DNA of 64,000 nt from Diatrype stigma (GCA_022225965.2 JAKJXP020000029.1:186001-250000); one strand, 5' to 3'. Shown: positions 20,805 through 32,573, numbered from the stretch's first letter. Numbers and translations: made by a program. The notes: generated by a model not told the origin, from the sequence alone.

Positions 20805-22356
20805 ATGGACCGGGAAGATGACTTCCTGCAGCGGGCGATCAAGCAGGTGCGCGAGGCCATCGACGCCGACAACGCGAACCAGTACGAGAAGGCGTACCAG
20901 CTGTACTACCAGGCGCTGGAGCTGTTCATGCTGGCGATCAAGTGGCAGAAGAACGAGCAGCACAAGCAGCTGATCCGGCAGAAGACGGCCGAGTACATGG
21001 ACCGGGCCGAGAAGCTGAAGGCCCACCTGGCCGACGCCGACGCCAAGCGGAAGAAGCCGGGCATGGTCGGCGCTAACGGCTCCTCCACCGGCGGCACCGC
21101 TAAGGGCAAGCAGGCGGGCGAGGGCGAGGTGGAGATCGACGAGGACAGCAAGAAGCTGCGCAGCGCCCTCGCCGGCGCCATCCTGCAGGACCGCCCCAAC
21201 GTCAAGTGGGACGACGTCGCCGGGCTCGACGGCGCCAAGGAGGCCCTGAAGGAGGCCGTCATACTGCCCATCAAGTTCCCCCACCTGTTCCAGGGCAACC
21301 GCAAGCCGTGGAAGGGCATCCTCATGTACGGACCCCCCGGTACGGGTAAGAGTTATCTGGCGAAGGCGGTGGCGACCGAGGCCAAGAGCACGTTCTTCAG
21401 CGTGAGCAGTAGTGATTTGGTCAGCAAGTGGATGGGAGAGAGTGAAAGGTATGTTTTTCTCCCGTTAACGGCTCTCAGATATATTTGACAGCGTCCGGGC
21501 TGGATGAACGGCACGCTGACCGAGTGACGAAACAAAAACCAGGCTAGTCAAGCAACTGTTCGCCATGGCGCGCGAGAATAAGCCGTCGATCATCTTCATC
21601 GACGAGGTGGACGCGCTGTGCGGGCCCCGGGGCGAGGGCGAATCGGAGGCGTCGCGGCGGATCAAGACGGAGATGCTGGTGCAGATGGACGGCGTGGGCA
21701 AGGACTCGACAGGCGTGCTGGTGCTGGGCGCGACCAACATCCCCTGGCAGCTCGACGCCGCCATCCGCCGCCGCTTCCAGCGCCGCGTCCACATCAGCCT
21801 GCCCGACATGGCCGCCCGCACCACCATGTTCAAGATCGCCATCGGCGAGACCCCCACCACCCTCCGCTCCGAGGACTACCGCGAGCTCGCCAAGCTGTCC
21901 GAAGGGTACTCGGGCAGCGATATCAGCATCGTTGTCCAGGACGCCCTCATGCAGCCCGTGCGCAAGATCCAGCAGGCTACGCATTTTAAGGAGGTATGGA
22001 CTGATCTCCTATTACACACACGTTTTATAACGGGCCTTCTTGATCATCTCCTTTCTTCTCTCTTCTCTGCTCCTCCCCTCACCCCCTTTCTTCTTTGTCT
22101 ACCGCTCATCTAACTCGTCTCGCTACTGCTACAGGTAAAGGTCGAAGACAAGATAAAACTGACGCCCTGCTCACCGGGCGACCCGGGAGCCAAGGAAATG
22201 ACGTGGGACGACATCGATGGCGAGGCGCTGCTGGAGCCGCTTGTCGACTTCAAGGACTTTGTCAAGGCCATCAAGTCCTCAAGGCCGACAGTTGCCGATA
22301 CAGATCTGAAGCGGAACGCCGAGTGGACCAAAGAGTTCGGCAGCGAGGGCAACTAA
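20805..22356 (+). CDS. VPS4: Vps4 AAA ATPase (ESCRT-III disassembly)
   Basis: Three exons: 20805-21448, 21543-21993, 22135-22356, giving 438 residues, close to yeast Vps4 (437). Residues ~1-75 are the MIT domain ([36 protein letters not shown]). A linker follows, then the AAA core: [30 protein letters not shown], Walker A GPPGTGKS, pore loop [13 protein letters not shown] at the first exon junction, Walker [17 protein letters not shown] and the arginine-finger region IRRRFQRR. The beta domain and terminal helix end [10 protein letters not shown]. It disassembles ESCRT-III polymers in multivesicular body formation, cytokinesis and membrane repair. Confidence 0.95.
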
Positions 22357-23315
22357 ACAACTATAGGGACTAAAATTTCTAAAAACTTACAAAATTCTGA
22401 ATGCGAGTACCTTAGAGAGGATGGCGAGGAAGAAGCAGAAGAAGACAAGCGATGATATTCAGGATGGGGAATGTTATGTTATTACGAGATGAAATGAATT
22501 GAAAAAGAAAGCGGATGGCAAATGGCATGGCATCAAACGCGGCGTTCTGGTGTGACGGCAGGCATTGTTAATGATCATTAGCAGCAACAAACATCATCAC
22601 CATCATCGTCGTGGTTGTAAATAGATACATAATGGGTTGGAACTGGATGGATGAATGAATGGCTGTGTTTATCATCATGGTATTTGGCCAGTTGGAGAGT
22701 TGGTTGAATCGTGTCTATTCCGTGCTGGGTTGGATAGCCTTCAGGTTCAATATTACGGGCGTGAATTCAGCATCCTCACATGTGTCACGAGGGTAGCGTA
22801 GTAAGGGGGTGAAAGGGGTATACTTGGATCCTACTGCCCACTTGAGTATTCTACGGATACAGAAGGAGCATTTTACTCCCCGGTGGCTTCCATCGGGTTG
22901 AGAACTACTGCTTCTTACGTTCCCCTTATCTAGCAACTGTTCAAGCTACGACGTAAGATTATGCTACTTCACTATACGCCGGATCACTCATGTTACCTGC
23001 TCAACTATGTAAGGAAATAGGTAGGCAGGTGAATAACATCATGAGCCTACCTTCACGATGTGTTATATTCTGACTCCGGAAAGTGTGATGATGGTAGCGT
23101 GAGGTTATGGCGTTGCCCCTTCTCCTGGATCGCCGTTGTTGACATGCTGCATTGCTTATTTGATTACATCTTTCGAGATGTTCGATGTTCATCTCCTCTC
23201 TCTTTCCTTCCCCAACGCCCACGAAGAAGCCCCTTTTACGATAAACCCCAGAATTCTACCTCAGTCTCCATATCCCCTATCGGTTAGCTATAGTGATAGA
23301 GAGAAAGAAAACACC
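22357..23315. other. Intergenic region
   Basis: VPS4 3' flank and promoter of a small membrane-protein gene. No other gene seen. Confidence 0.5.
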
Positions 23316-23618
23316 ATGGATGCTATTACAACGTAAGTGCCCCTTGATTCCTGAGCGCTCTCATCCACCTCCAGCCTTACCTATCATCGTGATGTTCTCA
23401 TGATTTCATGGCAACATTTCTGAGTAAATGATCATAGTCAAGGCGTGCCAGCTCCGGTGCTGGCGCCATGCTACCCGCCTTGCCCGAACGGGTCCCTCTG
23501 GGAGACCGTGTTCTACGCCTTGGGGTATGGTATCGTCATTGTGGTGGTGGGCGTGCCACTCTACCAGGCAAGCTACAAGGCCGCGTTCCGCCGAACGATG
23601 GCCGAGCTGCGGGAGTAG
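23316..23618 (+). CDS. Small single-pass membrane protein, unknown function
   Basis: Two exons, 23316-23332 (17 nt) and 23438-23618, giving 65 residues. The intron begins GTAAGTG and ends ATCATAG. The first exon encodes only MDAITT. The protein continues with a Cys/Pro-rich segment (CYPPCPNG), one strong transmembrane helix (YGIVIVVVGVPLY, roughly residues 34-49) and a basic amphipathic C-terminus (YKAAFRRTMAELRE). The Kozak context ACACCATGG is good. I do not recognise the family. The short ectodomain with paired cysteines and the charged tail look like a small organelle- or ER-membrane subunit, but that is speculation. With so short a first exon, a standard ORF scan misses the gene. Confidence 0.6.
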
Positions 23619-24171
23619 GCGGCGATGGGGGCGCCGCAGCTGCCACAGCCGCTAAGACCACAACCACAACCGCAACCACTATCACTACCACATCCATTAC
23701 CACTATCACTACCACTACTGCTACTACTACTACCACCACTACAACTACCATCAACACCACGGCCACCGTCACAACAACAACCGCCGCAGCCACTGTCGCC
23801 ACCAGAGGACATTCATGTTGGGGTGGAGAAGGGTGAGACTAAAAAAGAAAAAAAGAAAAAAAAGGAAGCGGGACACAAACGGTATTAGCCTGGGGTGAAT
23901 AGTTTACGTGGTTTTCATAAAATTCAATTTCATAAATATTATAACAGTGTCTTGTCTTTGTGACGAACCTAATTCATATATATTATCTGGGACATTCGCA
24001 AGAGATGCCTCATGATTACTAGTCCATACTCGGTAATCTTCACAGCAAAGCATTTGTCATAATGTGAAGAGAAGGAATAGAGAATCATTATTCATCGATC
24101 AAAACTAAGTAGGTATCGTCATCGTCATCACCACCACCACCACCACCACCAACCACCATGCTCTAAAACTG
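23619..24171. other. Convergent 3' flanks
   Basis: Contains a trinucleotide-repeat 3' region (listed separately), an A-rich stretch at ~23838-23868 and the 3' flank of the chitinase gene. No gene seen. Confidence 0.5.
23649..23795 (+). repeat. ACN trinucleotide microsatellite
   Basis: Degenerate ACC/ACT/ACA triplets run for ~145 bases just past the stop of the small membrane-protein gene. They create poly-Thr, poly-Pro/Leu and poly-Val frames on the two strands. Most likely 3' UTR low-complexity DNA rather than coding sequence. Confidence 0.7.
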
Positions 24172-25608
24172 CTACTGGCCCGAAAACCCATTCCGCAAAT
24201 TATCGTACTTCGTCTGCGGATACTCGATGCAGTTCGGCTTCCGATCGAGCACGTTCCTACCCCCCAGGACATCCACCACATTCGCGATCAGACTGCCTCC
24301 GCTCGCGCCCCCCTCCCGATCCGCGCTGCTCTCCCACCACATGGCCCCGCCCAGCCGGCCATTGCGCACGAACCGGGCCTTGGCGCGCGCCATGGGGACG
24401 GTGTCGTAGCTGACCATGGTGCGGGAGGCGGGGCTGTAGCACCAGCTGGCGCCGACGGCCTCGTCGAGGCGCTCGTCGGCGCCGGGGAGCGGCAGCTTCT
24501 TGTAGTCGTGCACGCCGTTCTCCCAGGTGCCCTCGCCGACGCCGCCGGTGTAAGGGGTGCCGGGCCCGTCGGTGCCGACGAAGGCGCGCCCGTACAGCGG
24601 CATGCCCACGACGATGCGGTGCGGGGCCACGCCGCGCTTGACGTAGAAGTCGAGCGCGGCCACGGTGCTGAAGGGCGTCGCGACCGGGTTGCTCCGCGAC
24701 GGGAACAGGTTGGCCTGGTGGCCGGCCGTGGCGTCCCACGACCCCGCGTAGTCGTACGCCATCAGGTTCCAGAAGTCCAGCACGGCGTCCATGCCGGCGA
24801 TGTCGAGCTTCTCGTAGTTCTGCGCCCCGGCCGGGCACGCGACGCTCAGCTCGAAGTGGTACGGGTTTGTGGGGTTGACCTCGCGCGCGTAGGCGTCCAT
24901 GGCCTCGCGCACGGCGCGCAGCAGCGCCACCCAGTCGGCGGCCTCCTGCGGCGTCTGCGGGTACTCCCAGTCGACGTCGATGCCGTCGAAGCCGAGGTGG
25001 CGGATCAGGTCGACGCAGGTGCGGGCGAAGGTGGCGCGGCCCTGCGGGGTGGAGGCGGGCTGGCGGAAGTTGGCGCTGTAGGTCCAGCCGCCGACGGAGA
25101 GCAGGACCTTGAGGTGCCGGTTGCGCCGCTTCAGCAGGTTCAGCTGCTTCAGGCAACCGTACATGTTGTTGCCCGGGTCGTTCCAGCTGTCGCCGCTGTC
25201 CTGCCACCGGATGTCCGTGTCGGCCCACCCGTCCGTCAGGTACACCTCGCCCGACTCCGGGCGCACGTTGGCGAAGGCGTACAGCACGTGCGTCAGCTTC
25301 TCGGCCGGCAGGTCCTGGGGCCGGTGCTTGCGCCCGTAGATGGCCCAGTTGACGAAGTACGCTACGGTGCGGAAGCTTTGGTCTGGTCCGCCGCCCATGG
25401 TGTCGGTTGGTAAAGAGGTGGTGGGAGTGCTGATGGAGGGGTTTAGAAGGTGGTGGCTGTTGGATAGTGCCCAGGAGGAAGATGATAGTGGCGAGAGCAG
25501 TGTGGCGGGGTTGTAGTAGTTGTAGCTGTTGGCGATGTAGAAGAAGGCGGCGACTAGCGCTACCAGGGACAGGAGGTAGAAGAAGGCGGTTCTTATGGCT
25601 ACTAACAT
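24172..25608 (-). CDS. GH18 chitinase with N-terminal signal anchor
   Basis: Intronless, 478 residues. The GH18 barrel begins SFRTVAYFVNWAIYGRKH.PQDLP and includes LTHVLYAFANV, LKVLLSVGGWTYS, and the catalytic DGIDVDWEYP (Asp208, Asp211, Asp213, Glu215 as proton donor). Further motifs are MAYDYAGSWD (usual YD pair), VVGMPLYGRAF and GGAMWWE.S.D. These place it with the ~42-kDa endochitinase group active on cell-wall chitin. The N-terminus (residues ~5-27, FFYLLSLVALVAAFFYIA) is a hydrophobic stretch without a clear cleavage site, so it may be a type-II anchor. If translation begins instead at Met71 (25398), the product is the usual cytosolic or non-classically exported form. There is no carbohydrate-binding module. 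Confidence 0.9.
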   Translation of the reverse strand: MLVAIRTAFFYLLSLVALVAAFFYIANSYNYYNPATLLSPLSSSSWALSNSHHLLNPSISTPTTSLPTDTMGGGPDQSFRTVAYFVNWAIYGRKHRPQDLPAEKLTHVLYAFANVRPESGEVYLTDGWADTDIRWQDSGDSWNDPGNNMYGCLKQLNLLKRRNRHLKVLLSVGGWTYSANFRQPASTPQGRATFARTCVDLIRHLGFDGIDVDWEYPQTPQEAADWVALLRAVREAMDAYAREVNPTNPYHFELSVACPAGAQNYEKLDIAGMDAVLDFWNLMAYDYAGSWDATAGHQANLFPSRSNPVATPFSTVAALDFYVKRGVAPHRIVVGMPLYGRAFVGTDGPGTPYTGGVGEGTWENGVHDYKKLPLPGADERLDEAVGASWCYSPASRTMVSYDTVPMARAKARFVRNGRLGGAMWWESSADREGGASGGSLIANVVDVLGGRNVLDRKPNCIEYPQTKYDNLRNGFSGQ

Positions 25609-28042
25609 ATGGGAAGAACTCGACCGATGGGAATTGGAAATGCAATTGTTTTTATAGGAAATAGTCTGTCTGGTTTGTTTGTAGGTAAGATGTTCTGTAT
25701 CTCGTATGCGTCCTTGTCTGTTGGTTACCTCGCTGAACGATAGGTGAAGCTAGCTCCTAGCAGCTAGGACCTAGCTACGTACATAATGTACCTACTTCGG
25801 CACCTAGATCGGGTATTTCGAGTATGTACAATGCCTAGGTACTGTGCAGGACTGTGGTGTGTAAGTGCTGCAGGTGGTGATTCAGGGCGGCGTTGCGTGG
25901 CGTGGCTTAGCTGCATGCAAGTACTGGTTTCTGAGACGTCTATTGCGTGGCACTGGGCAATGCTGCCGGCGCTTAGAGGTTGTTGCTGCTGTCTTGTGCT
26001 GATGCGGGCAATTAGTTGCCTGGCTGCTAGGTATCACTATGTACATACATACACTTGAAGTCATGAACACCTATTGCCAATTAGTCCACCTATCCCTCTC
26101 TGAAACATGGCCTCCTCCCTCTCTTTCTCAGCTTCATTCGCCTCATTATCAGGCCCAATCAAACATTAAGATGACGTAGGTTAAATCGCTTTGGGCATTT
26201 TCGACAGCGATCAACGGTGACGTGGCGGTGCCTGGGCCTATCCTGATCAGGTACTAGAGTGTGGCTTAGCTTGTACCAGCCACCTCCTATTTGTCAGAAG
26301 GCAGGCAGACCAGCCCTCATGTCGTTATTGGGAAAGTACCTACTATGGTAAACGTGATGGTGAGCGTAGCTTTCGCGTTAACATCTAAATCACTCTATAT
26401 ACTACTTATTCTGGGAACACTGTTGGTTATTCCGGTCACAGGGGATCATTGTTCGGATCAGAACGAGTGGTCATGTTATGTCATTTGGCAATAGCTTGAT
26501 GGTTCTTGTAGCCAAGATGTCCCTTGATGGAGATCTCATCCAATAGATCCCTTTGTCTCTAGACATACCATTACTATGCATGAATAGGGGTACAACATAG
26601 CCATTATGTAACAGGATACCCAAAAGTTATAGCTCCAATGACTTTCTCGCCGCGGCAAATTATATAGGTAAATGAGGGTAGTGCCGGTGTGCTGGTGCTG
26701 ATGCCGGTGCTTCTGCTAGTGCCGGTTGCCGGTGCCGGTGCCGGCGGGTATAATAAGGAGGGCGGAGCCCACCAATGCCCCCCCACGCCCGCTGCCGCGT
26801 TCACCTTTTCTTCTTATAGCGGGCGTAAATAGACGTCGCCTAATTGCTGGACTAGCACTCCATCCAACCCTTGTCTTGCGTCCCAATAAGTGCCACAATG
26901 ACTGCCAACAGCGTAGCTCCGCCCAACAAACGCCCGTCGAAACCGGGGCTGAGATGATATGAAGATGATATGATCAAATGTGTGATGGAATTCTCAGAAT
27001 CTAGCTCTCGAGGGTCGAATAAAGAGCAGAGCACGGATCAGAGAGTATGAAAGTGAAGTAAGGGATGGAGGGGCACTTACGTGGTAGTAGTATTGAAATT
27101 TGACGTGCCACGCCGTGTTCTTCAATCATTGAACGGTTCAATAGAAGAGAGGATGAAAAGGGTAATATAACAGCTCTAGGCCATTGCAACGGAGGAATTC
27201 GGGGCTTCAATTGCAGTTGTTGATATTCAGTAACGAGTGTTTGGTAGAGTTGAGTATTGATGTGAATGAAAAATTATGCTGCATGAGGATACTGTTGAAG
27301 TTGTCTGTCATATGGATATCTGGTTGGTGAAAGTGAGTAGAATAGAAGATGGGAACATTGGGTGCTTCGAAAGAGGTAAGTAAACGTTATCAACTACAAC
27401 CTAACGGTAAGAGCGAGTCAGCGACTGAGATGAAGGAGCAATCCATTGCCATATCATTGCTACTTCGGTTTGTCCAGGCATCGCTCTTCCCAAATATTCA
27501 AAACTCAAATCTCCGACAGTCGGTGCCCGAGGGGCACTTCCATGTATGCTATGGGCAGGAGGGGTAAGGAGAGTTGCAAGAGCAAGCACTATCTATACGG
27601 ATTACCTGGGCTGTAGATGCCTCTCACACCTATGACGCTCCCACCCGCCATCCATTGGGAATGTATCAGTCCTTGCTTTGCGCTATTCTACTCTCTTTCG
27701 ACCAGGTATTGTACCAGCACCTCATATAGCAAACCAGTATATTCGACAAGCAATGCTTAGACATTTGCATTCATAATTCAAAGTCTGAAACTATTCTACG
27801 TCGAACCAGGTTCGAAATCCTCCTGGATATCGCATGCATAAGTAGCCAGAGTATGGAGTTTGATGATAGTGTCCTGGTTAATTCTGTAGTAGTGGGGAAA
27901 CTCTACGGTATTGTGTTCCCCATGCTTATTTAGTTTCTGATAGACGTGCATCGTCTACACAGAGGAAAGTAGCAGGAGGGGTCTTGGTCAATGACACGCT
28001 GCGGTACTTCCCGTTCACTATCTGTTGTAATCACCCAGTTAC
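25609..28042. other. Gene-poor intergenic region
   Basis: 2.4 kb. Holds CTACGTACATA and CCTAGGTA-like motifs near 25770-25840, a CCGGTG-rich patch near 26690-26755 and one arm of an inverted dispersed repeat (27166-27220). On the minus strand, 26852-27210 contains two short frames, one with a possible membrane segment (GATLLAVIVALIG). They could be exons of a small gene, but I could not join them convincingly. Confidence 0.4.
27166..27220 (-). repeat. Arm A of ~55-bp inverted dispersed repeat
   Basis: Reverse complement matches 30870-30926 at roughly 85-90% by eye (shared GAAGCCCCGAATT and CCGTTGCAATGGCCT). Similarity fades on both sides. Confidence 0.65.
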
Positions 28043-29191
28043 CTACGTCCCCGAGACATACCCGCTCACGCAGATCCTCAGATCTCCCAGCAGGTACGGA
28101 TACTCGAGGGTAGCCTGCTTCCCGACCATGGTCCTCGGCGGTTCCTCCTCCAGCCTCGCGATCTGCTCCCGCCACTCCCGGACCCTGGGAACCCACCGGC
28201 CCTGGTGCTCGGCCTGGATCATGCCGAGCCCCTCGAGGCCCTGGCACACCATGACGTTCTCCCAGAGTCTCTGCCGCCAGTCCTGCGCCTGCTCCTGCTT
28301 CAGCCGCTCCTCCTTCGCCGCGTCGTACCACCAGCCATCGTCAAACTCCTCCTTGAAATCCGGCAGCCCCGTCTGCTCTCGCACCCGCTTCCAGTGCGGC
28401 CGCCACCGACTGCTCCTGATCACCCAAGTCAGCGCGATGTTATTGTTGCGGTAGAACGGGCCATCATTTCCCGCCGCGTATGGCCCCGTAGGCTGCACGC
28501 TGCGCCTCGGGTCCACCGGGCGCCCGTAGAGGTCCTCCGTCCCCGCGTGCGTCGCCCAGTCCGGGATGCAGTACTTGACGTACTCGAGGCGCGTGTCGAC
28601 CTTGAGCCGGCGGGCGCCGTGATCCTGCCGCAGGAGGGCGTCGAGGTCCGGCGCGAACAGCTCCCCGTAGATGGCCAGGTGGAAGAAGGCCTCGGGAGGA
28701 TCCGAGTCGATCGTGTAGGCGTCGTCGACGCCGCCCCCCCAGAAGTTCGGCGTCTGGTACCACTGCTCGCCCACGCACTTGTCGATCAGGTCTGTGGTCG
28801 GGTTGATGATGGAGAACCGCAGGCCGTGCAGCTCCCGGATGCGCGCGGTCGCCAGGCCGCAGCGCGCCGTCGTCAGCGCGAGGTCCAGGAGCCCGTCGAC
28901 GCCGTCGCGCAGGCGGTATACTAGCTCCGCCTCGTTGGCGTCGGATTGCCGCGCCCAGTTGCCCAGCTCGCGCGCCGTCGCTGCGACGAGGAAGTGTGGC
29001 GATGGGCGGAAGAATACCCGCGACTGGGCCGCGGCCAGGTGCAGGATCGTGTGGGGCGTCGCCGTGCCCATGCACTCGCGCAGCGTCCTGCAAGTTGAAG
29101 AGACGTTGACGAAGTCTTCGATGTTGTGCAGGAAGCTAGGCAGTAGGACTAGGATGTCTCGAGGGAGGGACAGTAATTTGGATGTCCCCAT
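28043..29191 (-). CDS. F-box protein
   Basis: 382 residues from the ATG at 29191; an upstream in-frame ATG at 29248 would add 19 residues. The N-terminus LLSLPRDILVLLPSFLHNIEDFVNVSSTCRTLR is a recognisable F-box (LP.DIL..L...L.......S.TCR.LR), which binds Skp1 in SCF ubiquitin ligases. The rest has no repeat type I can name. It is rich in Trp/Arg and contains NFWGGGVDDAYTIDSDPPEAFFHLAIYGELF and WRPHWKRVREQTGLPDF, patterns common in lineage-specific fungal F-box proteins of unknown target. No intron is needed. It sits alone between two long gene-poor stretches bounded by an inverted repeat pair. Confidence 0.75.
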   Translation of the reverse strand: MGTSKLLSLPRDILVLLPSFLHNIEDFVNVSSTCRTLRECMGTATPHTILHLAAAQSRVFFRPSPHFLVAATARELGNWARQSDANEAELVYRLRDGVDGLLDLALTTARCGLATARIRELHGLRFSIINPTTDLIDKCVGEQWYQTPNFWGGGVDDAYTIDSDPPEAFFHLAIYGELFAPDLDALLRQDHGARRLKVDTRLEYVKYCIPDWATHAGTEDLYGRPVDPRRSVQPTGPYAAGNDGPFYRNNNIALTWVIRSSRWRPHWKRVREQTGLPDFKEEFDDGWWYDAAKEERLKQEQAQDWRQRLWENVMVCQGLEGLGMIQAEHQGRWVPRVREWREQIARLEEEPPRTMVGKQATLEYPYLLGDLRICVSGYVSGT

Positions 29192-30869
29192 CGTCTGACA
29201 ACAAATGACAACAGATATGTAGTTATGTATTGAGGAATCGTGCCACACTAACTTGGGTTATTGCGTGGTGTATGCCAGTTACTGTATGGGTTGAATTGTT
29301 ACAATGTTGTTGAAGGACAGCGAACTTATAAATACAATCTTCGGTGGGTAGGGGTAGATGACTCGATAGATGCCTGAGGTATCTGGACGGCGTGACAGCC
29401 ACTTTAAGCCAATGATGTCACGGCGAACCGGGTTAAAATCCACTGACCAGATGATTTACCAACCAGATGCAGTTCTGATCGGAGTAGATCACGACTTGGC
29501 ATTGGATTTAACTGGCCTGAGCTACATCACCCTGGACGAAGTATAGTGAACTTCACGGCATAGACTGACAAGAAGAAATGACGACTACACCCCTTAATAC
29601 TTCAGATTTCATTCCCGTCCATACGCACACTCTTTCGCTCATTCCCGTACTCAAATACTAAGAGTTTTCAATTACGCTCTTTCCCATGACATTGCGCCTT
29701 GCAGTGCATGTATGTCTTATCATTGGTCAGCTACGACATGCGTGCATTGCCTACTCCAGCCGTTCCGAACCCTCACACAGCGTTGGGTAGGTATCGTGTT
29801 GTCATGCACCTGCCGCAGTCTCTTCCCTCATTCTTTGGGCCCTTCAGGGGATATGTGTGTATGTAACAGCCTTAGTTACTTATCTACCTAGTCCATCTGG
29901 ACGTTATATACATCATCATATCCATCGTTCCCGTGTTATATGACATATATGCCCCGGAGACCACTCTTTCTGCGGTCGCTGCTTGTTCCCGATAATATGT
30001 CGTTACCTGTAATCCAACACTGAATAATGTAGCTGCCATATCGATTCAAAGGTCTACCCGGTTCCTGAAGCCTTTGGCTTTTTGCATGACGGGGTCCTCC
30101 AATTATGTATAAGAAGGAATGAACTTTCAACAACACCAGAACTCGGGTGACATTTCCATTGCATGTAAGTATACTTCGGGATATATGACGCTTGCATAGC
30201 AACAGTTTTGGGACTGTTCCTTCTTCAGAGTCGTTGATGCTCACATGCTGTATTGTTTACCTCTAACACTTGCAAGCCGTCCATTTCCTCCCATCTCCTC
30301 TGTCATTCTGAACATCCCCTCATCCTAAACTTCACATCAAAGAGCCACCTATTCTGCATTCATATACAATCCACTTATACCTAATCGAAAGCATCCTATA
30401 AAAATATCTACATAATCAATGGTTCTTCAATAATTCAGCTTCGGTCTCATTATGGCATTTCGGGATGGAGTATACTCCACCACTTCCGATACATCGACGG
30501 CAAGCGTAGGCTGTCACGACTTCGTCGTTAGTCGGCATCCTCCCAGGACCCCCTCCACAGTCTCCTGGCAGTCCCGATAGACTCATCCCGATTTCGATCA
30601 GCTTACCATTTCATGGCTGCTTAGTCTATTGCTTGGAATACTTCACGGGGCAGAATAACCACCAAGTGAGTACGACTTAGTTCAAGGTGGCCCTATCCAG
30701 TCCATTCTCTATTGTTATCTTCCTCACATCACAATCACAGATCTGACTAGTTGACTATAGGAACGGCCCCATGCCTACAGAGGTGGCCAACACTTTCCGA
30801 GCCCAGGTCACATGCTCGTGCTCATTCGGATGTCCACTCCAATGACGAGTCGTATATCCAACGCAACCT

Positions 30870-30926
30870 ACAACTGCAACTGAAGCCCCGAATTACCCCG
30901 TTGCAATGGCCTGGAGCCGTTATAAC
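30870..30926 (+). repeat. Arm B of ~55-bp inverted dispersed repeat
   Basis: Matches the reverse complement of 27166-27220; see arm A. The pair brackets 3.7 kb with the F-box gene inside. No target duplication was identified. Confidence 0.65.
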
Positions 30927-32487
30927 ACCACAACCACCCACTTAGCTTCTACAGAACACCAACAGATTGCACAACCACAATTCCATTGTTAAGTCCCTCT
31001 CAGTACCTATATACTTGCGTGGCCGTAGGCTATTATAGGTAAGCTCCTTTATCCTGCTATTAAATGGACCAATTTTGCACCAAAAACGCTATAGTTATTA
31101 ACAGAGTCACAGACTAGGACCCCGCCAAGCACCTGGAGAATGCCAAACCGTGCATTGGGTGCCATATTGGGAACAGCACGCAGTACTCAGTCTGCGATGG
31201 GCATTCCTTTACTTGGTATTTTTTATCTTCCCTTGCCCATTCCCATAGCGTTAAGTCATGTTTGGGACGGCGGTTCCCATGTTCCCAATATTATTACTCC
31301 AGCGCTTATTGAGGCCTGTAATCCCGTTAGGCAGAAACAACGAGGGGGGTCAGAATGGGTGCAGGGGCTTTGGGTTAAGGTTTGCAGTTATGCCGTTGAT
31401 CAACTGTATGCTTCGGTCTTGCAACCGAGCAGTGTGCATGCGCACTGCCGGAACCTTTCCTGATCAGTGAGATCTATACCCCTTCTGCGGTATAAAGCTT
31501 CAACAGCCCGCTCAAAAGTTTAGTTAGTTGGGCGTTCCATATACTGCTTTCACGGACATGACGTTACAGCTTCCTCGTGCCTACAATACCGTCGTTGTCC
31601 ATTATGTGAAGTCCTTTACCCACTGATCACAGCAATCGGCATTTCAGGACATCCCGAAGCTACACCATAGTATCATAGTTTTAATGTACTGGACGTAGTG
31701 CTCTTCCCAAGGTTGTGGCTATTGGAAGCAAATCACGTTTTCAGGGGGTGGCGGTGTCGTTGGCGACGTTATTACGAAGCGCGGTTTTATGGTGGAATAC
31801 ACTTGGGGTGCATGGTGGTGTTACTTAGCAAGCTATCGTGAATGATAGTGTTGGCCAGTTCATTATTGAATCATCAATTAGAAATAGACCAAATACGCAG
31901 ACGTTTATAGATCTGTTGGTTATTAAGCCTCTATGGCATGCGTAAGAGGGCTATATCACGGTTAAAGGGTGACGTTAAGGGGCAGATAGATGGATCGTAG
32001 GTAGGTATATATCTTGTATGTAGTACAGGTTGCCATGCACCCGCTACCTTCTGTTCCTCCTTCAACGGCCAAGAACATGTAATAGCAGCAGACAAGAGGC
32101 TCGATGCACAGATGGGGCCATTGCTTGTACATAGTAAGCATTAATTCGATCGCATAATGAAGCCCTAAGACGCTGACTTGCATGCAATGGCAAACATCTC
32201 AGTCCATCTGCCCAACATGCACGCACGGGCAACCCTACGATGCTAGCCGTGAATACGGCGGTGACAAGACGGTCAAGACCTCCGCATTCATCTCGGAAGA
32301 TCCACAACTTCTGCAGCCTGCAGGAGATCGAACGACTTATTATGGAAGATGGCTATCGGTGACGAATCGGAAAATACAGAAGTGCTCGATGAGATGAATC
32401 GATATGCGATGCGGCGGCCCTGCAACTGCAGCGAAGAGAAGATCAGGAAGAGTTGATCAGGAACTGGAGCTGGAAATGGAGCAGGAG

Positions 32488-32547
32488 CTGGATCAGGGAC
32501 TGGATCAGGGACTGGATCAGGGACTGGATCGGGACCTGGATCAGGAA
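32488..32547 (+). repeat. 12-bp minisatellite, about five units
   Basis: Consecutive CTGGATCAGGGA units with single changes in the last two. Lies ~500 bases before the coiled-coil gene at 33051. Confidence 0.85.
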
Positions 32548-32573
32548 CGGGGGAAAAGCGGTTAGGCAGGCAG

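Noticed and set aside
23468..23888. Poly-Thr, poly-Val and poly-Pro/Leu frames after the small membrane-protein gene
   Set aside because: Products of an ACN microsatellite in what is probably 3' UTR.
24508..25413. 301-codon plus-strand frame opposite the chitinase
   Set aside because: Fully antisense to a well-supported GH18 gene in GC-rich DNA. Composition (Val/Gly/Arg/Ala) is that of a codon shadow.
30180..30300. Resemblance to 58310-58430 (CTTCTTCAGA..CACATGC..GTTTA)
   Set aside because: Too short and diverged by eye to separate from pyrimidine-rich background.
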